Shown here piece by piece: positions 23,770 to 34,632 of a stretch of DNA of 64,000 nt. Source of the stretch: Dermatemys mawii (lineage: Eukaryota > Chordata > Testudines > Dermatemydidae); the NCBI GenBank assembly GCA_007922305.1, contig ML677326.1:56662785-56726784 (forward strand), in the 5' to 3' direction. Made by a program: the position numbers and the translations under genes. Every line of letters begins with the position of its first letter. The first letter of the stretch is position 1. Below the pieces are notes generated by a model. The model did not search any database and had not been told where the DNA came from. It saw only the letters and a program-made list of their open reading frames with translations.

Positions 23770-24540
23770 CCATAGCTCATGTGGCTGGTACAAAAGGGGC
23801 AGGGCCCCACGGTGTTTCTGTGGCAGGCATGGCCCTTGTTCCGTATCAGGGTCAGGTTCAGCATCCCTGCCAAATCCCTGTCCTAGCAGTTGCGGGAGGC
23901 TGCAGGGTATTCTCTCACCTCCAAGCAGCCAGTGGCCTGCGCTCCCAATTGCCAGGGTGGAGCTTCCACATTTATTTATTGTTTAAAAAAAAAACCTGCA
24001 GAATTTTAAAATATGCACAGAATGTGATGCAGAATTCCCTCAGGAATATGGGGTGCTATTCAGCTGAGATGGTGGGACTGTGAAGGAGGTGCTGGATAAT
24101 AGGGGAATCTGTGGGTGGGGGAGCTGGGCAGGGGGTATGGTATACAGGGTGCTGTGCAGTTGTGGTGGGAAGTCAGCAGGAGGGGTTTCTGGGGAATGGG
24201 TGCTGGACACAGGGGGTCCAGGGGCACTGGGCATAGGAATCTGTGGGGGAAGTCTCTGGGTGAGGGGAGACTGGGCACAGGGCAGGGCACTGGGCAGTGT
24301 GGAAGGGGCACGCTGGCAGCGCAGGGCTGGGCAGCCAGCGTGCGTCTAGCAGTTGTGGGTTTGTAAACAGTGCCCTTGAGCTGGGCTGGGTGGGACCATT
24401 TCTGCTGCACCTCATTACCCCCAACTGGCCCCTTGCTCTGCAGACCACGCCCATCACCTGCCCTATTTCTCCAAGGGAGGCCAACAAATATGGTTGGCAC
24501 TGGGCCCACAAAAAGTTAGGTCCAGGCAGGGCCGGATTAT
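23770..24540. repeat. GC-rich degenerate repeat block
   Basis: Includes GCAGAATTCCCTCAGGAATA and many G-rich words such as GGGCAGGGCACTGGGCAG. Open frames on both strands are long but low in complexity. It interrupts or abuts the CR1 fragment at 23755. I take it as a decayed GC-rich transposon, family unknown. Confidence 0.5.
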
Positions 24541-25619
24541 GACAGCCTAGAGCTGTCAGGAGCTGCAGCTGAAAAAAAAAGGCCTGTTTAGCCTCCTGCA
24601 GCCAAGGACTAGAGCACTGACGATCTTCAGAACTTTAAATGGTTAACTAACAAGGCACTACTGATCATACACCAACTGTGATTTTTCAAGGGCTTCTAAC
24701 TTAACCAAATTTGGGTGGATTTTTACAGGAAAGGAAAAGGCACATCCCTGACAAATTAAAAAGCCTGAACCAGACACCTGGCATGGAAATTTTCAGCACA
24801 AATGGGTAAAAGTTTGACAAAGTTGTAAGCAACTGAGAATGGGGTCTTACAGTAGGCAGCATCAAGCAAGCTTAATAGGTGGTTCTACTACGCCTGCCGC
24901 AATAAACAAAGTAGCACTAAAAACACAACTGAAAGTGGCAGATCTGTGTTTGACATTAGGTAAGTCACACTGCCAAAAGTTGTGTTCTGATATTTATTAT
25001 GCAAACGATAGAAGCTGATGTGAATGTGTGGCTTTTTTTTTTCTTTTGGTCGGTGGTAATTTTTTGTTACTTTGTATTTCTTATGTTGATTTAGTCCCCA
25101 TCAACCAATCACATGACTATTGTGCACAATCACTGTGGCATAACCAAGAACTTTGTTTTAGATCCAGCCTGACCAGGGTGCCCTGACCCAGGAGCCACCC
25201 AACAGGCAGCTTCTCCTCTATCTGAACAGTTCCTACTTGTTTATAAGAGCCTGAATAGTAGCGACAATGTAAGACTCCTCAGCAACTCTCTCTTGCTCCC
25301 ACGGATCAGCTGTGGAAGAAAAATGTAGTCAGATCCAAACTAACGAGGAAGTGGGGCAGAAGAGCATGTTGTAGTTTCACATACAAGTAATAGTTAGACC
25401 CCAACAAGGTAGTTGCATCTTCCTTGTATTTCCCTGGGTTATGGGGAAGAGGCATGTTTCCCTACTGCCTATCAGAACCTCTGAATGCAGGGGGAGAGAA
25501 AGAAGAGATAAACTAACAAGGGAGAAGCAAGGTGGAACAGAAGAGAAAGCCAAAGAAAAGAGGACCGTTCGGCTTCTGCAAGACCTACTTTTACAGCTTG
25601 GTCCAGACCTTATAACTAA
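24541..25619. other. CLCN3 intron, no recognised element
   Basis: Nothing identified. Confidence 0.45.
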
Positions 25620-25830
25620 GGCTCCATGTACATCACGGAGGCCACAGATTCTGTAACTTTCCGTGATCTCTTACTTCTGCAGCAGCTGGTATGGCTGCCA
25701 GAGCAGATCAGGTAGCCTCTTGGACAGCTGCACCGCGGCTCCCTCATCTCAGCAGCAGTAGTTTGGGTGTGGGAGGGGGCTCAAGGCTGGGGCAGAGGGT
25801 TGGAGGGCACATTTTTTTTCTGAAATATGT
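25620..25830. repeat. Fragment of the hAT-like family seen at 30472-31130
   Basis: ACAGATTCTGTAACTTTCCG and CAGCAGCAGTAGTTTGGGTG followed by AGGGGGCTCAAGGCTGGG parallel the start of the element at 30472. Truncated. Confidence 0.5.
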
Positions 25831-26641
25831 TTTACTTTGTAAAATAGAAGAAAAATTAAACTCACAAATATATGCAAACTAAACACTGAAGGCACAATTT
25901 TTTATTTTTTTTTTTAACTCTTACAAAAAAAAGGACTGGCTACAACATTAAAATTGTCTTCATTTTATTTTTTCTTCATTGCTTTATTTAATTCAGAACA
26001 ACTTGGAAAGATACAGGGTAGCTTTAGGATGATTAGCCATAAATTATGTAATTTAATTCTGTATGGTGGATTCATCTTGCATACCTGGATTCAATTAACA
26101 CAAAAACATTTTAAAAAATGACAGAGGGAAGGTAAAGGAAAATCCAATTTAAATACCAGAAGCCATCCTAAAACGGCAGCAGTAGCCAAGAAAAAAAAGC
26201 AAAAAAGAATTATCAAAGAAGCCACAGTAACAGCTGATGGAAGATGAAAATCTCATCTGTTCCAAAGTGGTCTGAACAGAAGTTGCCAAGTTCATATTTA
26301 CGGTTCACTCTGCTGTTGCTGATGGGACTCTTACAAGCAACAAAGGTATTATTATCCCCATTTTACAGACAAAAACCTGAAGCAAGCAGAGAGCTGCTAA
26401 CGTTGCTGGAGATACTCTGGTAGATACAGACACAAAAGAGATTCCTCATTTCTGCCCACAAGGAGAGATAGAAGTACAATAAAACTTAGAAGACACCAGT
26501 CAGTTTCACAGCTGCCGCTCAAATGGGCCAGGCAACAGTGGAACTAACCCGAATCATGTTTTTTACACTCTGTTGCTGATGGATCTCTTCCTCTTGGCAG
26601 AGTTTGCTATTGACCACCACAGAGAGCATCTTTGCTCTAAA

Positions 26642-26760
26642 CTGAGTAAGAACTCTGTGTAGCTCGAAAGCTTGTCTATTTCACTAACAGAAGTTGGTTC
26701 AGTAAAAGATATTATCTCACCCACTTTGTTGCTCTAACTTAGTCATTTAGGGACAATGCA
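26642..26760 (+). repeat. Penelope-like fragment with degraded hammerhead-like core
   Basis: CTGAGTAAGAACTCTGTGTA then GCTCGAAAGCTTGTC is followed by ACAGAAGTTGGTTCAGTAAA and TATTATCTCACCCACTTTG. The pattern is a CUGANGA-like element, a stem, then GAAA, as in Penelope-type terminal repeats. The CUGANGA core is mutated here (CTGAGTA). Confidence 0.5.
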
Positions 26761-26769
26761 CTTTTCCTG

Positions 26770-27322
26770 GGATTTCTTGGGATTCTACAGTCACCAGCTA
26801 CAGAAGAATCATCATTTTATTCTGATATGGAAGGGAATAGTGCTAAAAAGCAGATTACAGTAAACAATAATTACACTCAGTCTAATTCTACTATGGAGGA
26901 TAATAAGCTATTTGCAATAAATGCTATTCAGATATGAGAGCAAACTGCAGTCTTCTCACTCAAAGAGTCAGAAAAGAAAAGAGGAGGTGGCTTTTATGAC
27001 TCTCTTCCCTTGACAGAGAAGAGAAACTTGACAAGAAGATTTTTTTCAGCTTTGTAAGCAATGATAGAAGACATAAGATCATCAGAAAAGTTAGCATTTA
27101 TCAAGCTCCACTGTAAGTCTAATATAACTGCGTTGTAAGAGAAACCTTAGCAGACCCCAACAAACATTTTTCATTAACTTTTTTAAAGCCCTCTCTTCAT
27201 GAACAGATTTGCTGACAAGATCTGGAAAATTTTAATTACGACTTCAAAAACTATTCCCTTCTACACTCAAATGAAAGAAAGATTATAAACCAAAAAGCCA
27301 TAAATAAGAATTACTAACTCAC
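26770..27322. other. CLCN3 intron just downstream of the main first coding exon
   Basis: AT-rich, no element seen. Confidence 0.45.
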
Positions 27323-27482
27323 CAATTGATGCATCACCATCTAACAAATTGTCATCTTCAGAAGTTTGAAAGTCCATAATGACACCTGCTCCATCTAAAA
27401 GTTCCTCATCGCTGCTTACACTGGTTATACTGTTGTAACTATTTCGATAGTAGCCCCTATGGAACAGCTGCTCAGACTCCAT
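27323..27482 (-). CDS. CLCN3: CLCN3 first coding exon, long N-terminus (residues 1-53 plus one base)
   Basis: ClC-3 is an intracellular 2Cl-/H+ exchanger of endosomes and synaptic vesicles. This exon encodes its cytosolic N-terminus, beginning [13 protein letters not shown] and continuing through the acidic stretch [12 protein letters not shown] and [11 protein letters not shown] recognise it as the conserved start of vertebrate ClC-3. It has 53 codons plus one base, ending at a GTGAGTT donor (phase 1). The spare G joins GT of the next exon to make a glycine codon, so the protein reads ...DASI-G-THYTM. The open frame runs on into the intron past the donor and that part is not coding. Acidic and dileucine-like motifs here fit trafficking signals known for this family. 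The exon is intact. It is one of two alternative coding first exons; the other lies at 19885-19963. Confidence 0.97.
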
Positions 27483-27498
27483 TTAGCTGCTTTATAAC
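27483..27498 (-). other. CLCN3: CLCN3 5' UTR within the ATG-bearing exon
   Basis: Sixteen bases precede the ATG at 27482. Immediately upstream on the minus strand is a good acceptor, a pyrimidine-rich run ending CTTAG at 27499-27500. The ATG exon is therefore internal and a non-coding exon must lie further right. I could not identify that exon in this window. Confidence 0.8.
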
Positions 27499-27500
27499 CT

Positions 27501-28555
27501 AAGAGAAGGAAGAATGCTGTGTTAGGAAGAAGCTTTTAAAGATACACAATAGAGAATGGATAATTCATATTAACTAAAGCAAATATGCTTGAGCTTCATT
27601 TGATAAAAATTCAGATCATACTATGTGGAACAATGTCTAAGTACTATATTTTAATACTTCTTTGTTTCATATCGGTATAACAATACTTACAATGCAGGAC
27701 TGCTTAGCCAAGGAAGAATTTCTTATTTATGGCTAATTCTCCCTCATTCCCCTTCCCAGGACCTTCCCACTTCAATCTCAATTTTCCTGCAACTTTTCCC
27801 ACTCTGAAGAAACATGACAGTAATCCAAATAGGCTCCCTTTGGACAGATGCCTAGTCAATATTCGTCTCTAAACAAGCACAAGGAAGGTCAATGGCATAA
27901 ACAACGCTCAATGTTAATATACACTCAGGGTTGAGAGGCAAATGAAAAAGTAAGCTTCCTTAGCTACTGAGGCAGCTCAGCGTGGCCAACTATGTTATAT
28001 ATGTGTAATCCCAGTATCCTACCTGAGTCAGAACTCAGAGTATAAAGCAAGTTTTAAAACAGATTTTTTTAAAAAATCACCTTAACTGTAGTGCATAAGA
28101 GAGAGAGCCCTATTTAAATAAATTCAGACTTAAGTCATAAATAAGACATACATTACTGAAAGACTTTTATTAAGAGGTTGGAAACCCAAAATAGACACTA
28201 AGAATTGGTTCTATTGTAACGTAAGTCAGTCAACATGAACTTCATTTTTTGACCACACATTCATAATCAAATAAGTAGCAAAGTTTTTTTTGCTAATACC
28301 AAGGAGTCTTCAAGTTGCAATGGATCACCTTTTTGCACACTATATATGGCAACATTGGTTATGAAAAAGAGAGATGGACATATGAGGTTTGCTTGTGTTT
28401 ACTTCATATTCATGCAGGCAGTGGCTAATTAGTTTGTACTTTTGATTTTGCCAAGACGTGAGCAAGTCGTTTATAGGTCTATCTGGAGGGAAAATGCCAC
28501 TGAACCTTGATGATTGTCTCCCCTGCTTCGACTCAAAAAAACCCAAAACAAAAAC
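27501..28555. other. CLCN3 intron upstream of the ATG exon
   Basis: The immediate bases form the splice acceptor. The rest shows no recognised element. Confidence 0.45.
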
Positions 28556-28870
28556 TCAGTTACTAACCTTTCTGTAAGTGTTGTACTTCGAGATGTGTTG
28601 CACATGTTCATTCCAGTGTAGGTATGTATGCATCCCAAGCACAGTTGCCAGAATTCTTTCCCCTAGTGGAATCTGTCAGGTTGGCTCTAGTGTCCTCTGG
28701 TGTCAAGAACTTCTGCTGCCGGTACAAAGGGCTCTGCTGACCCTGCTCCCCTTCCCTTCAGTTTCTTCTTACTGACTGCCTCCGGTAAGAGGGAGCAGAA
28801 GGTGGGTTTTGAAATGGACATATGCCACACATCTTGAGGAACAAGTTATTGAAACATTAGTAACCGTTTT
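28556..28870 (-). repeat. Terminal repeat of the DIRS/Ngaro-type element, with inverted arms
   Basis: The left arm GTTACTAACCTTTCTGTAAG with TTCGAGATGTGTTGCACATG is matched in inverted form by the right arm with TGCCACACATCTTGAGGAAC and CATTAGTAACCG. I recognise this as a repeat abundant in turtle and crocodilian genomes. It abuts the tyrosine-recombinase remnant. Confidence 0.65.
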
Positions 28871-28889
28871 TTCTTCTTAAGTGCTTGCA

Positions 28890-29592
28890 CATGTCCATTC
28901 CAATGTAGGTGACTCACAAGCAGTTGTGCAGGAGGTAGGTTCAGAGTTCAAGGGCAAGATGACTGCAAAACTGTGTGGCCAAAGCTGGCATGGTCCTGGT
29001 CTGCTAGGTGATGGCATAGTGCATTGAGAATGTGTGTACTGACAACCAGGTTGCCCCTCTGCAGATGTCCTGGGTGGGGACTTGTACTGGGAAGGCAGCT
29101 GAGGAGGCCAGATAAGTTTAGCACAGAATACTGGCAGGAAGATTGTTTAACTGTAGTGGAATTGTGAGACTGCCTCTGGGGGAGGGACTAAGAGGTATGG
29201 ACACAGCTGGACTTTATTCTTGAAGATGACCATATGTGAGGGTTCTGATGTGAAGGACCAGATCTCTGAGACTCTTCTGCCCAAAGTGATGGCCAGTAAG
29301 AAGGCCAGTTTCCAGGACAGGTGTATCAACAAGCATGTTCCTAGCAGTTCAAACAGTGAACCTGTAAACTTTGACAAGACAAGGTTCAGATCCCAGGGAG
29401 GAATGAGATCTCTAATATGGGATTAGCATCCTCTCTAGGCTTTTGAGAAAATGGATCCCCAGATTACGTGCAAAAATGGATCAATTGTGAACCTTGGTAT
29501 GAAAGGCTGACATGGCCACTAGGTGACCCCTAACTGAAGAGAGGGCCAACCCTTGTTGATTCAGCAGCACAAGGTACTCCAAGATGAGCTGC
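28890..29592 (-). pseudogene. Tyrosine recombinase remnant of a DIRS/Ngaro-type retroelement
   Basis: The minus translation contains LSWKLAFLLAITLGRRVSE, then PSHMVIFKNKVQLCPYLLV, then QDICRGATWLSVHTFSMHYA in another frame. These match the tyrosine-recombinase domain of DIRS-order retroelements; RRVSE carries the catalytic Arg. Such elements integrate with a recombinase instead of an integrase. Frameshifts separate the motifs, so it is dead. The reverse transcriptase/RNase H part lies upstream on the same strand (31140-31795). Confidence 0.75.
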
Positions 29593-29604
29593 AGAAAGGA
29601 CTGT

Positions 29605-29957
29605 TTTAAGAATAGAAGTCATGTTAGTCTGTATCCATAAAGAAAACGAAGAATACTTGTAGCACCTTAGAGACAAACAAGTTTATTTCAGCATAAGCTT
29701 TTGTGGGCTATAGCCCACTTCATCGGATGCACAGAATGGAACAAACAGAAGTAAGATACATTTATACACACAGAAAGCATGCATGCATGAATAAATAAAT
29801 AAATAAAATGGGTTGTAAATTACCATACCAATTCCAAGAGGCTGTTAAATGTGGATGGGCCATTATCAGCAGGAGGAAAAAAAAAACTTTTGTAGTGAAA
29901 ATTTACACTGTTTGTTATGTCTGACAGTTGATTAGAATCTGTAAAAGAGACTAAACT
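29605..29957 (-). mobile_element. Penelope-like retroelement fragment with 12-bp target duplication
   Basis: The insert is bounded by an exact 12-bp duplication AGAAAGGACTGT (29593-29604 and 29958-29969). On minus it holds GATGAAGTGGGCTATAGCCC followed by AAGCTTATGC, a hammerhead-like motif, then TTTGTCTCTAAGGTGCTAC. The left part of the minus sense includes TTATCAGCAGGAGG in plus form near 29863. It is inserted inside the DIRS/Ngaro remnant. An AAAT microsatellite lies at 29790-29808. Confidence 0.8.
29691..29726 (-). ncRNA. Hammerhead-ribozyme-like motif, degraded
   Basis: Minus strand: CCGATGA, then the stem GTGGGC-TATA-GCCCAC, then AAAA, then GCTTATGC. The stem II hairpin is perfect but the core is altered at two places (CUGAUGA to CCGATGA, GAAA to AAAA), so it is unlikely to cleave. 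Confidence 0.5.
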
Positions 29958-29969
29958 AGAAAGGACTGT

Positions 29970-30471
29970 GTATATGGAATTCTCCCTTAGGAGCACCAGA
30001 TGGAGAACCATTACCATTTAGCAAGGTTGAGGGCTTTCTACTGCCTGGTAGGACTCCACCGACCAAGACTTCTCCTCATGGAGCTTCCAGGCCGTCAGTT
30101 GAAGAGACCTGATATACGGGTGGAGCAGTCAACTGTCATCTCAGGAGATAAAGTCCAGGTGCAGTAGAAACCATAGTGGGGCTGCCACTAAAAGCCTTAG
30201 CAGTGTACTGAACCAACGTTGCTTGGGCCACACGGGCTATGAGAATGAATCATGCTTGGTTCTGCTTGATTTTTCATCAGAATCTTGTGAATCAACGGTG
30301 TAGGAGAAAATGCCCATGACAACAGAAACACATCTCTGACCCGAGCTGTGGTCTCATAGAGAAGAACTGATGGGATTTTCTGTTGTTGCGGTAGTGAACA
30401 GGTCTATATGGGGAGTCCTTCACTGTGTGTGTGTGGGGGGGGGGGGGCAGGATGTTCGGTCCCATGGTTAA
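29970..30471 (-). other. DIRS/Ngaro element interior, poorly conserved
   Basis: Continues the element between the Penelope insertion and the hAT-like insertion. I could not match a domain. A (TG)n/G-run lies at 30424-30447. Confidence 0.4.
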
Positions 30472-31130
30472 GGCTGCGAGTCTGTTATGGATGTCACAGA
30501 TTCTGTGACTCTGTGACCTCCATGACTTTTGCAATGGGTGGTGCTGGTTCAGGGGCCGGCAGCAGCAGTCTGGGCATGTGGAAGGGGACTCAAGGCTGTG
30601 GGCAGGGGGTTGAGGAGAGCGGGGGGGAGACTTCCTCAGGGTGGGGTGCTTTCCAGCTCCCACTGGCATGGCTCCCCTACAGTTCCTAGATGGTGGAAGA
30701 GCCAGTGGGGGTCTCTGCACCACAAATTGCCTGCACTTGCAGGCCCCACTCTCGCCGCTCCTATTGGCTGCGATTCCTGGTCCAAGGGAGCTGCAGCAGC
30801 TGACACTTGTGGCAGGAGTAGCGGAGCCTCTGCCCTGGCCCCTGCCTCAGTTGCCTAGGAGCCACAGGGACACGGAGCCGGAGAGGAAGCCCCACCAAAT
30901 CCTGCTCCCCCAGTAGCAGCAGGGGTCCTGGGTCACATCCCCCAGCTCCTGTAGTGCCTCAGATACCCCACCCCTCAAGAGTGCCGACTGCCCCAGCCTA
31001 AGTTTTAGTCAGGGCGGGTATTTTTAGTAAAAGTCATGGACGGGTTACGGGCCATGAATTTTTGTTTACGGCCCATGAGCTGTCCATGACTTTTACTAAA
31101 AATACCCATGACAAATGTAGCCTTACTCAT
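30472..31130 (+). mobile_element. hAT-like non-autonomous element with internal palindrome
   Basis: The left end TAAGGCTGCGAGTCTGTTAT and right end ATTTGT/ACAAATGTAGCCTTA are roughly inverted. The flanks CCATGG and TCATGG suggest an imperfect 8-bp duplication. A perfect 26-bp inverted repeat lies inside at 31016-31041 and 31082-31107. It splits the DIRS/Ngaro remnant. No transposase frame. Confidence 0.6.
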
Positions 31131-31139
31131 GGGGGGAGG

Positions 31140-31795
31140 CGAAAGACCTGCTGAGGTGATATGCCAGCTGATTCTGTGTTCCCAGAAGGCAGGACACTTC
31201 TAGACTGATGGAATAAGCTCCAATAGTCAGATTGCTTCTTGACACAGAGGGGAAGAATGCACACTGCCCTATTTATGTAGAACATGGCCATTGTGCAGGA
31301 CTGATACAGTCCTGTTCATAATGTGGGATACATTTCCCTGAGCTCCCTGATGATAATATGGAGAGAAATTTCTTCTTGAGACCAGAGGTCTCGAGTCCTG
31401 AGGGACTCCAGGGGGGGCTCCCCAGCGGAGAGCTGTTGCTTTGGATACTAGAGACATCAGGAGTTAAGGCCTTGAGAAGGGTACCCCTGCATATACCAGG
31501 CGGTGATTCAGCCACCACATCAATAAGTCAAGAACCTGAGCAGACATCATGAGCACTGAATCCAAGTGATGATGTGAGGAGAAGTATACCATGGCCAACC
31601 AGGCTTGGAAAGGTCGAGATGTAGTGTTGCTTGGTGCACTATGTATGTCCATGAAGCCATGCGGCACAGAAGGTTTAGACTCTTTCATATAGTTGCGATC
31701 AGATGAGCCTGGAGGGACCTTATCAGGGATGTAATCAAACAAAAACTGGAGCCTGGAAGTAGAACTCTCACATGGAGTCGAGAACTGCGCCAATG
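31140..31795 (-). pseudogene. DIRS/Ngaro-type reverse transcriptase / RNase H remnant
   Basis: The minus translation contains RPFQAWLAMVYFSSHHH, VLDLLMWWLNHRLVYAGVPF and, after frame changes, LWSQEEISLHIIIRELREMY. This matches the connection from reverse transcriptase to RNase H in DIRS-order elements (the WW...GVPF segment and the W-QE--LHIN--EL RNase H motif). The order RT/RNase H then tyrosine recombinase is as expected. Broken by frameshifts. Confidence 0.7.
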
Positions 31796-32100
31796 AACTA
31801 TAACTTTTGGACCAGGATAAGAGTTGATGGCATCACGAACTGGCTGGTACGCTGTTGGCCAGGAGGAGGTGGCTCCTGTACCAGTGTCAGTAGGGCACTG
31901 TACCGGAGTTGATGACACCTGATGCTGCAGTGTTGGCCCAACGCAAGTCTTGCTCTATCATGGTCCCCCTGTCTGCTTGCCTTTGGCACCGGGGATTGAC
32001 TCTTCTCTTGGTGTTTATGGTGCTACTTCTTATGCACTGGAGAAGAAGATCGGTGCTCAGATTCCTGACCTGTGAAAGGAGCGCTTTACACTACAGCTCG
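31796..32100 (-). pseudogene. DIRS/Ngaro-type gag-like remnant, tentative
   Basis: Minus frames give low-complexity Pro/Ser-rich text upstream of the RT remnant, in the position of gag. The internal part of the reverse transcriptase seems to be deleted between the two. Assignment rests on position. Confidence 0.35.
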
Positions 32101-32104
32101 GTGC

Positions 32105-32830
32105 TGAGTCATTACTTCTTGATTAACTTTTATCATCTGCAAATTTTTCCAACGATGATTTTATATTTTATCCAGATCATTGATAAAGATATTGAACACC
32201 ACTGGGCCAAGACAGATTGCCACAGGATCCCACCAGAAATACTCCCATCAAATGACAATTCACTATTCACAATTACTGCTTGTGCGATATCAGATAACCT
32301 GTTCCTAATCCATTCAATATGGACTTGATTGATTTTGTAGAGCACTTTTTTTTTTTAGAATGCCATATAGGAATAAGTATATTATATTACAGTTACATTT
32401 AACAACCAACCTAGTGATCTGATAAAAAAAACTACATCAAGTTTGACATCTCCTAATGATCTATTAAATCATGCTGAATGGCATTAATTATGCTACTATT
32501 CTTCAATTTTTTTTACTGATTCATATATTAGCCTTCCCATTATTTTATGTGGGACTGATGTCAGGCTAAGAGACCTATATTTACCCAGGCCATTCCATTT
32601 ACTCTTTTTAAATATTGGGAAATTAACTCACTCCCCCATCCCCAAGTCCTCTGGAATTTCCTCAGTGTTCCAAGATGTGTTTAAAATAAACAATAGTTGA
32701 CAGAGCTTCTCCCACAATTTTTTAAAATACTTTTGTGTACAAGTTACTCAAGTCCTACTGATTTAAAAACGTTTAACATCCTCCCTAGTTACTGATGGTG
32801 TTAGTGGCAGAGTAGAGACAAGAACCCAGA
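32105..32830 (-). pseudogene. CR1/L3-like LINE ORF2 fragment
   Basis: The nucleotide text matches the antisense of a CR1/L3-type reverse-transcriptase region: ATCATTGATAAAGATATTGA, CCATTCAATATGG, GTGGGACTGATGTCAGGCTA, CCTCTGGAATTTCCTCAGTG. Many indels and stops. It was probably older than, or inserted beside, the DIRS/Ngaro element. Confidence 0.7.
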
Positions 32831-33174
32831 TACTTACCTCAGAGTCCCAGTATTCAGAGCAACGACCATTCTCCCTCTCTTCCACCACCCATCCTCAAAA
32901 GTTTTAGGATACCATACTAGTAAAACATATGTTTTCTAGTTTTAATGCTTCAAATTATATGTTCTTCAGTGGAATACTGTATAGTACAGTTACAGTCAAA
33001 ATGGATATATAAAAATGGCACTCTTTATTCTGTCGCTATTTATTTAGTGCTATACCTGCACATGTTGCCAGTACAATAAGTTTTTAAGTTTATTTATTAG
33101 CATTTCAGAGTCAATACCATTATCAGAGAGTAAAGTAGAATTTTTGTCTTTTGCAAGTCAACAACACTGTTAAA
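32831..33174. other. Intron, no recognised element
   Basis: Nothing identified. Confidence 0.4.
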
Positions 33175-33295
33175 GCCCTGATCCTGCAAAGACTTACACA
33201 GATGCTTAACCTTAAGCACAAAAGTAGTCCTAATGCTCTCAAGGTGACTACTCATGATTAAAACTAAGCACATTTGTAAGAATCTGCAGGGTGAA
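33175..33295. repeat. Palindromic amniote repeat, copy 2
   Basis: The left arm CCTGATCCTGCAAAGACTTA and right arm TTTGTAAGAATCTGCAGGGT are inverted around TAGTCCTAATGCTCTCAAGG. Same family as 4201-4330. Confidence 0.65.
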
Positions 33296-34527
33296 AGTTT
33301 CAAATGCAGAATTAATCTACTGGTGATGTTTCACAAGTGAAAATAAAGTACAGCTTGGCCTTCAGATTTAAAATGAGTTTCCAGGACTGGTAATCAGAAA
33401 AATTTTGACTTGCACATGGAGCAAATTCAGTACAGACATCACATGCAAAAAAATGCAACCCCACAATGCCATTTGTACCATCATTTTTCAAATGGAATTT
33501 AAATTGAAATACAGTATATTATGCTACTGAAATTTAATATTGTGATGCTACAGGAAGAACAATGAATTACTAATGGTTTATTTTCAGCTTTTCCTGCTGA
33601 ACCAAAAAAGGTGCCAATTTTTTCCAATGATTTATAATGTAAAAGACACCAATTTAGGGAAATTACACTTCTACCATTATATGGACTAAAGACAATGCCA
33701 TACTGAAAGCTAAAAACACTCATTGATTATTTTAGTCAGATTAAAATATGCTCTGTTTGAAGGTGCATTGTTGTCATCTCAATTTCTCATAGGCTGTCTT
33801 ATCTCCATTTTCCCCTAGAATGCACTTGAACATAATTATTATGATTTATTTAGCAACTCTACTTGAAATTCTTAAACAGGCATTACTTGTCAAATACATG
33901 ATCTTGACATTCCCTGTACTAGTGCAACCACAAAGAACATTTCATTAATGAATACTGATGTTGGCCTGGTTATGGAATGTTTTCTGTATGACTATGTCAG
34001 TTATACAATAGGAGACTAAAAGCAGGGATAAAACAAAGAATGGCTCAAGATAGTCAGCACTTCGCAAATACTTGAGTGCTAAAGGGACAATGCGGAACTA
34101 CTAACTTCAAAGGTTTTTGCCTCCTCTCCAGGTATCCTGCAAAACTGGTTTGAACCAGGGCAGAAAAAGTCCTAGAATAGAAAAGAACAAAACACTGGCT
34201 GGAACTCTCTCTTAAGAGAGCATGGGGATTTGTTGGGGGAACTAGCCAGACATGCAGGTCCAAGGGAGGTTTCTAAAGAAGTTAGTCCTGCCTTAGGTTA
34301 CAGTGAAGTCACGGTAAGCCTTTAGGTCTGACAGCCATGGAGGCAGACTATTTTAAAATCCTTATTCTTTAAAAGCTTTGTTCCTACTGCTAAACAAACA
34401 ATACTGTTGTTATAAGAAGGCAGTTTGATCACTGTATACCGCTGGAGCAAAGAACTGCAAGTACCTGAACTCAGTTAGACCTGTTGGGTAAGCATGGCTG
34501 ATACACAGAATAATGTAGCCCAAGACC
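33296..34527. other. CLCN3 upstream intron, no recognised element
   Basis: Nothing identified. Confidence 0.4.
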
Positions 34528-34624
34528 AGGGTGGATAAAAATATACGATTTTAAAAAAATAAGGGGATTATTTTGATTTAAATTGGATTTGTTGTCCAAT
34601 TATTGAGTGATCCATCCCATCATC
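34528..34624 (+). mobile_element. Left end of a CAGGGTGGATAAAAA-family DNA transposon
   Basis: Starts CAGGGTGGATAAAAATATAC. The mirrored end TTTATCCACCCTG is seen in the copy at 44615-45193. Its interior probably resumes at 35965, having been split by later insertions. Confidence 0.6.
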
Positions 34625-34632
34625 TGCTAGTC

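Noticed and set aside
27267..27322. Extension of the first CLCN3 exon beyond the donor
   Set aside because: A consensus GTGAGTT donor with matching phase to the next exon shows these codons are intron.
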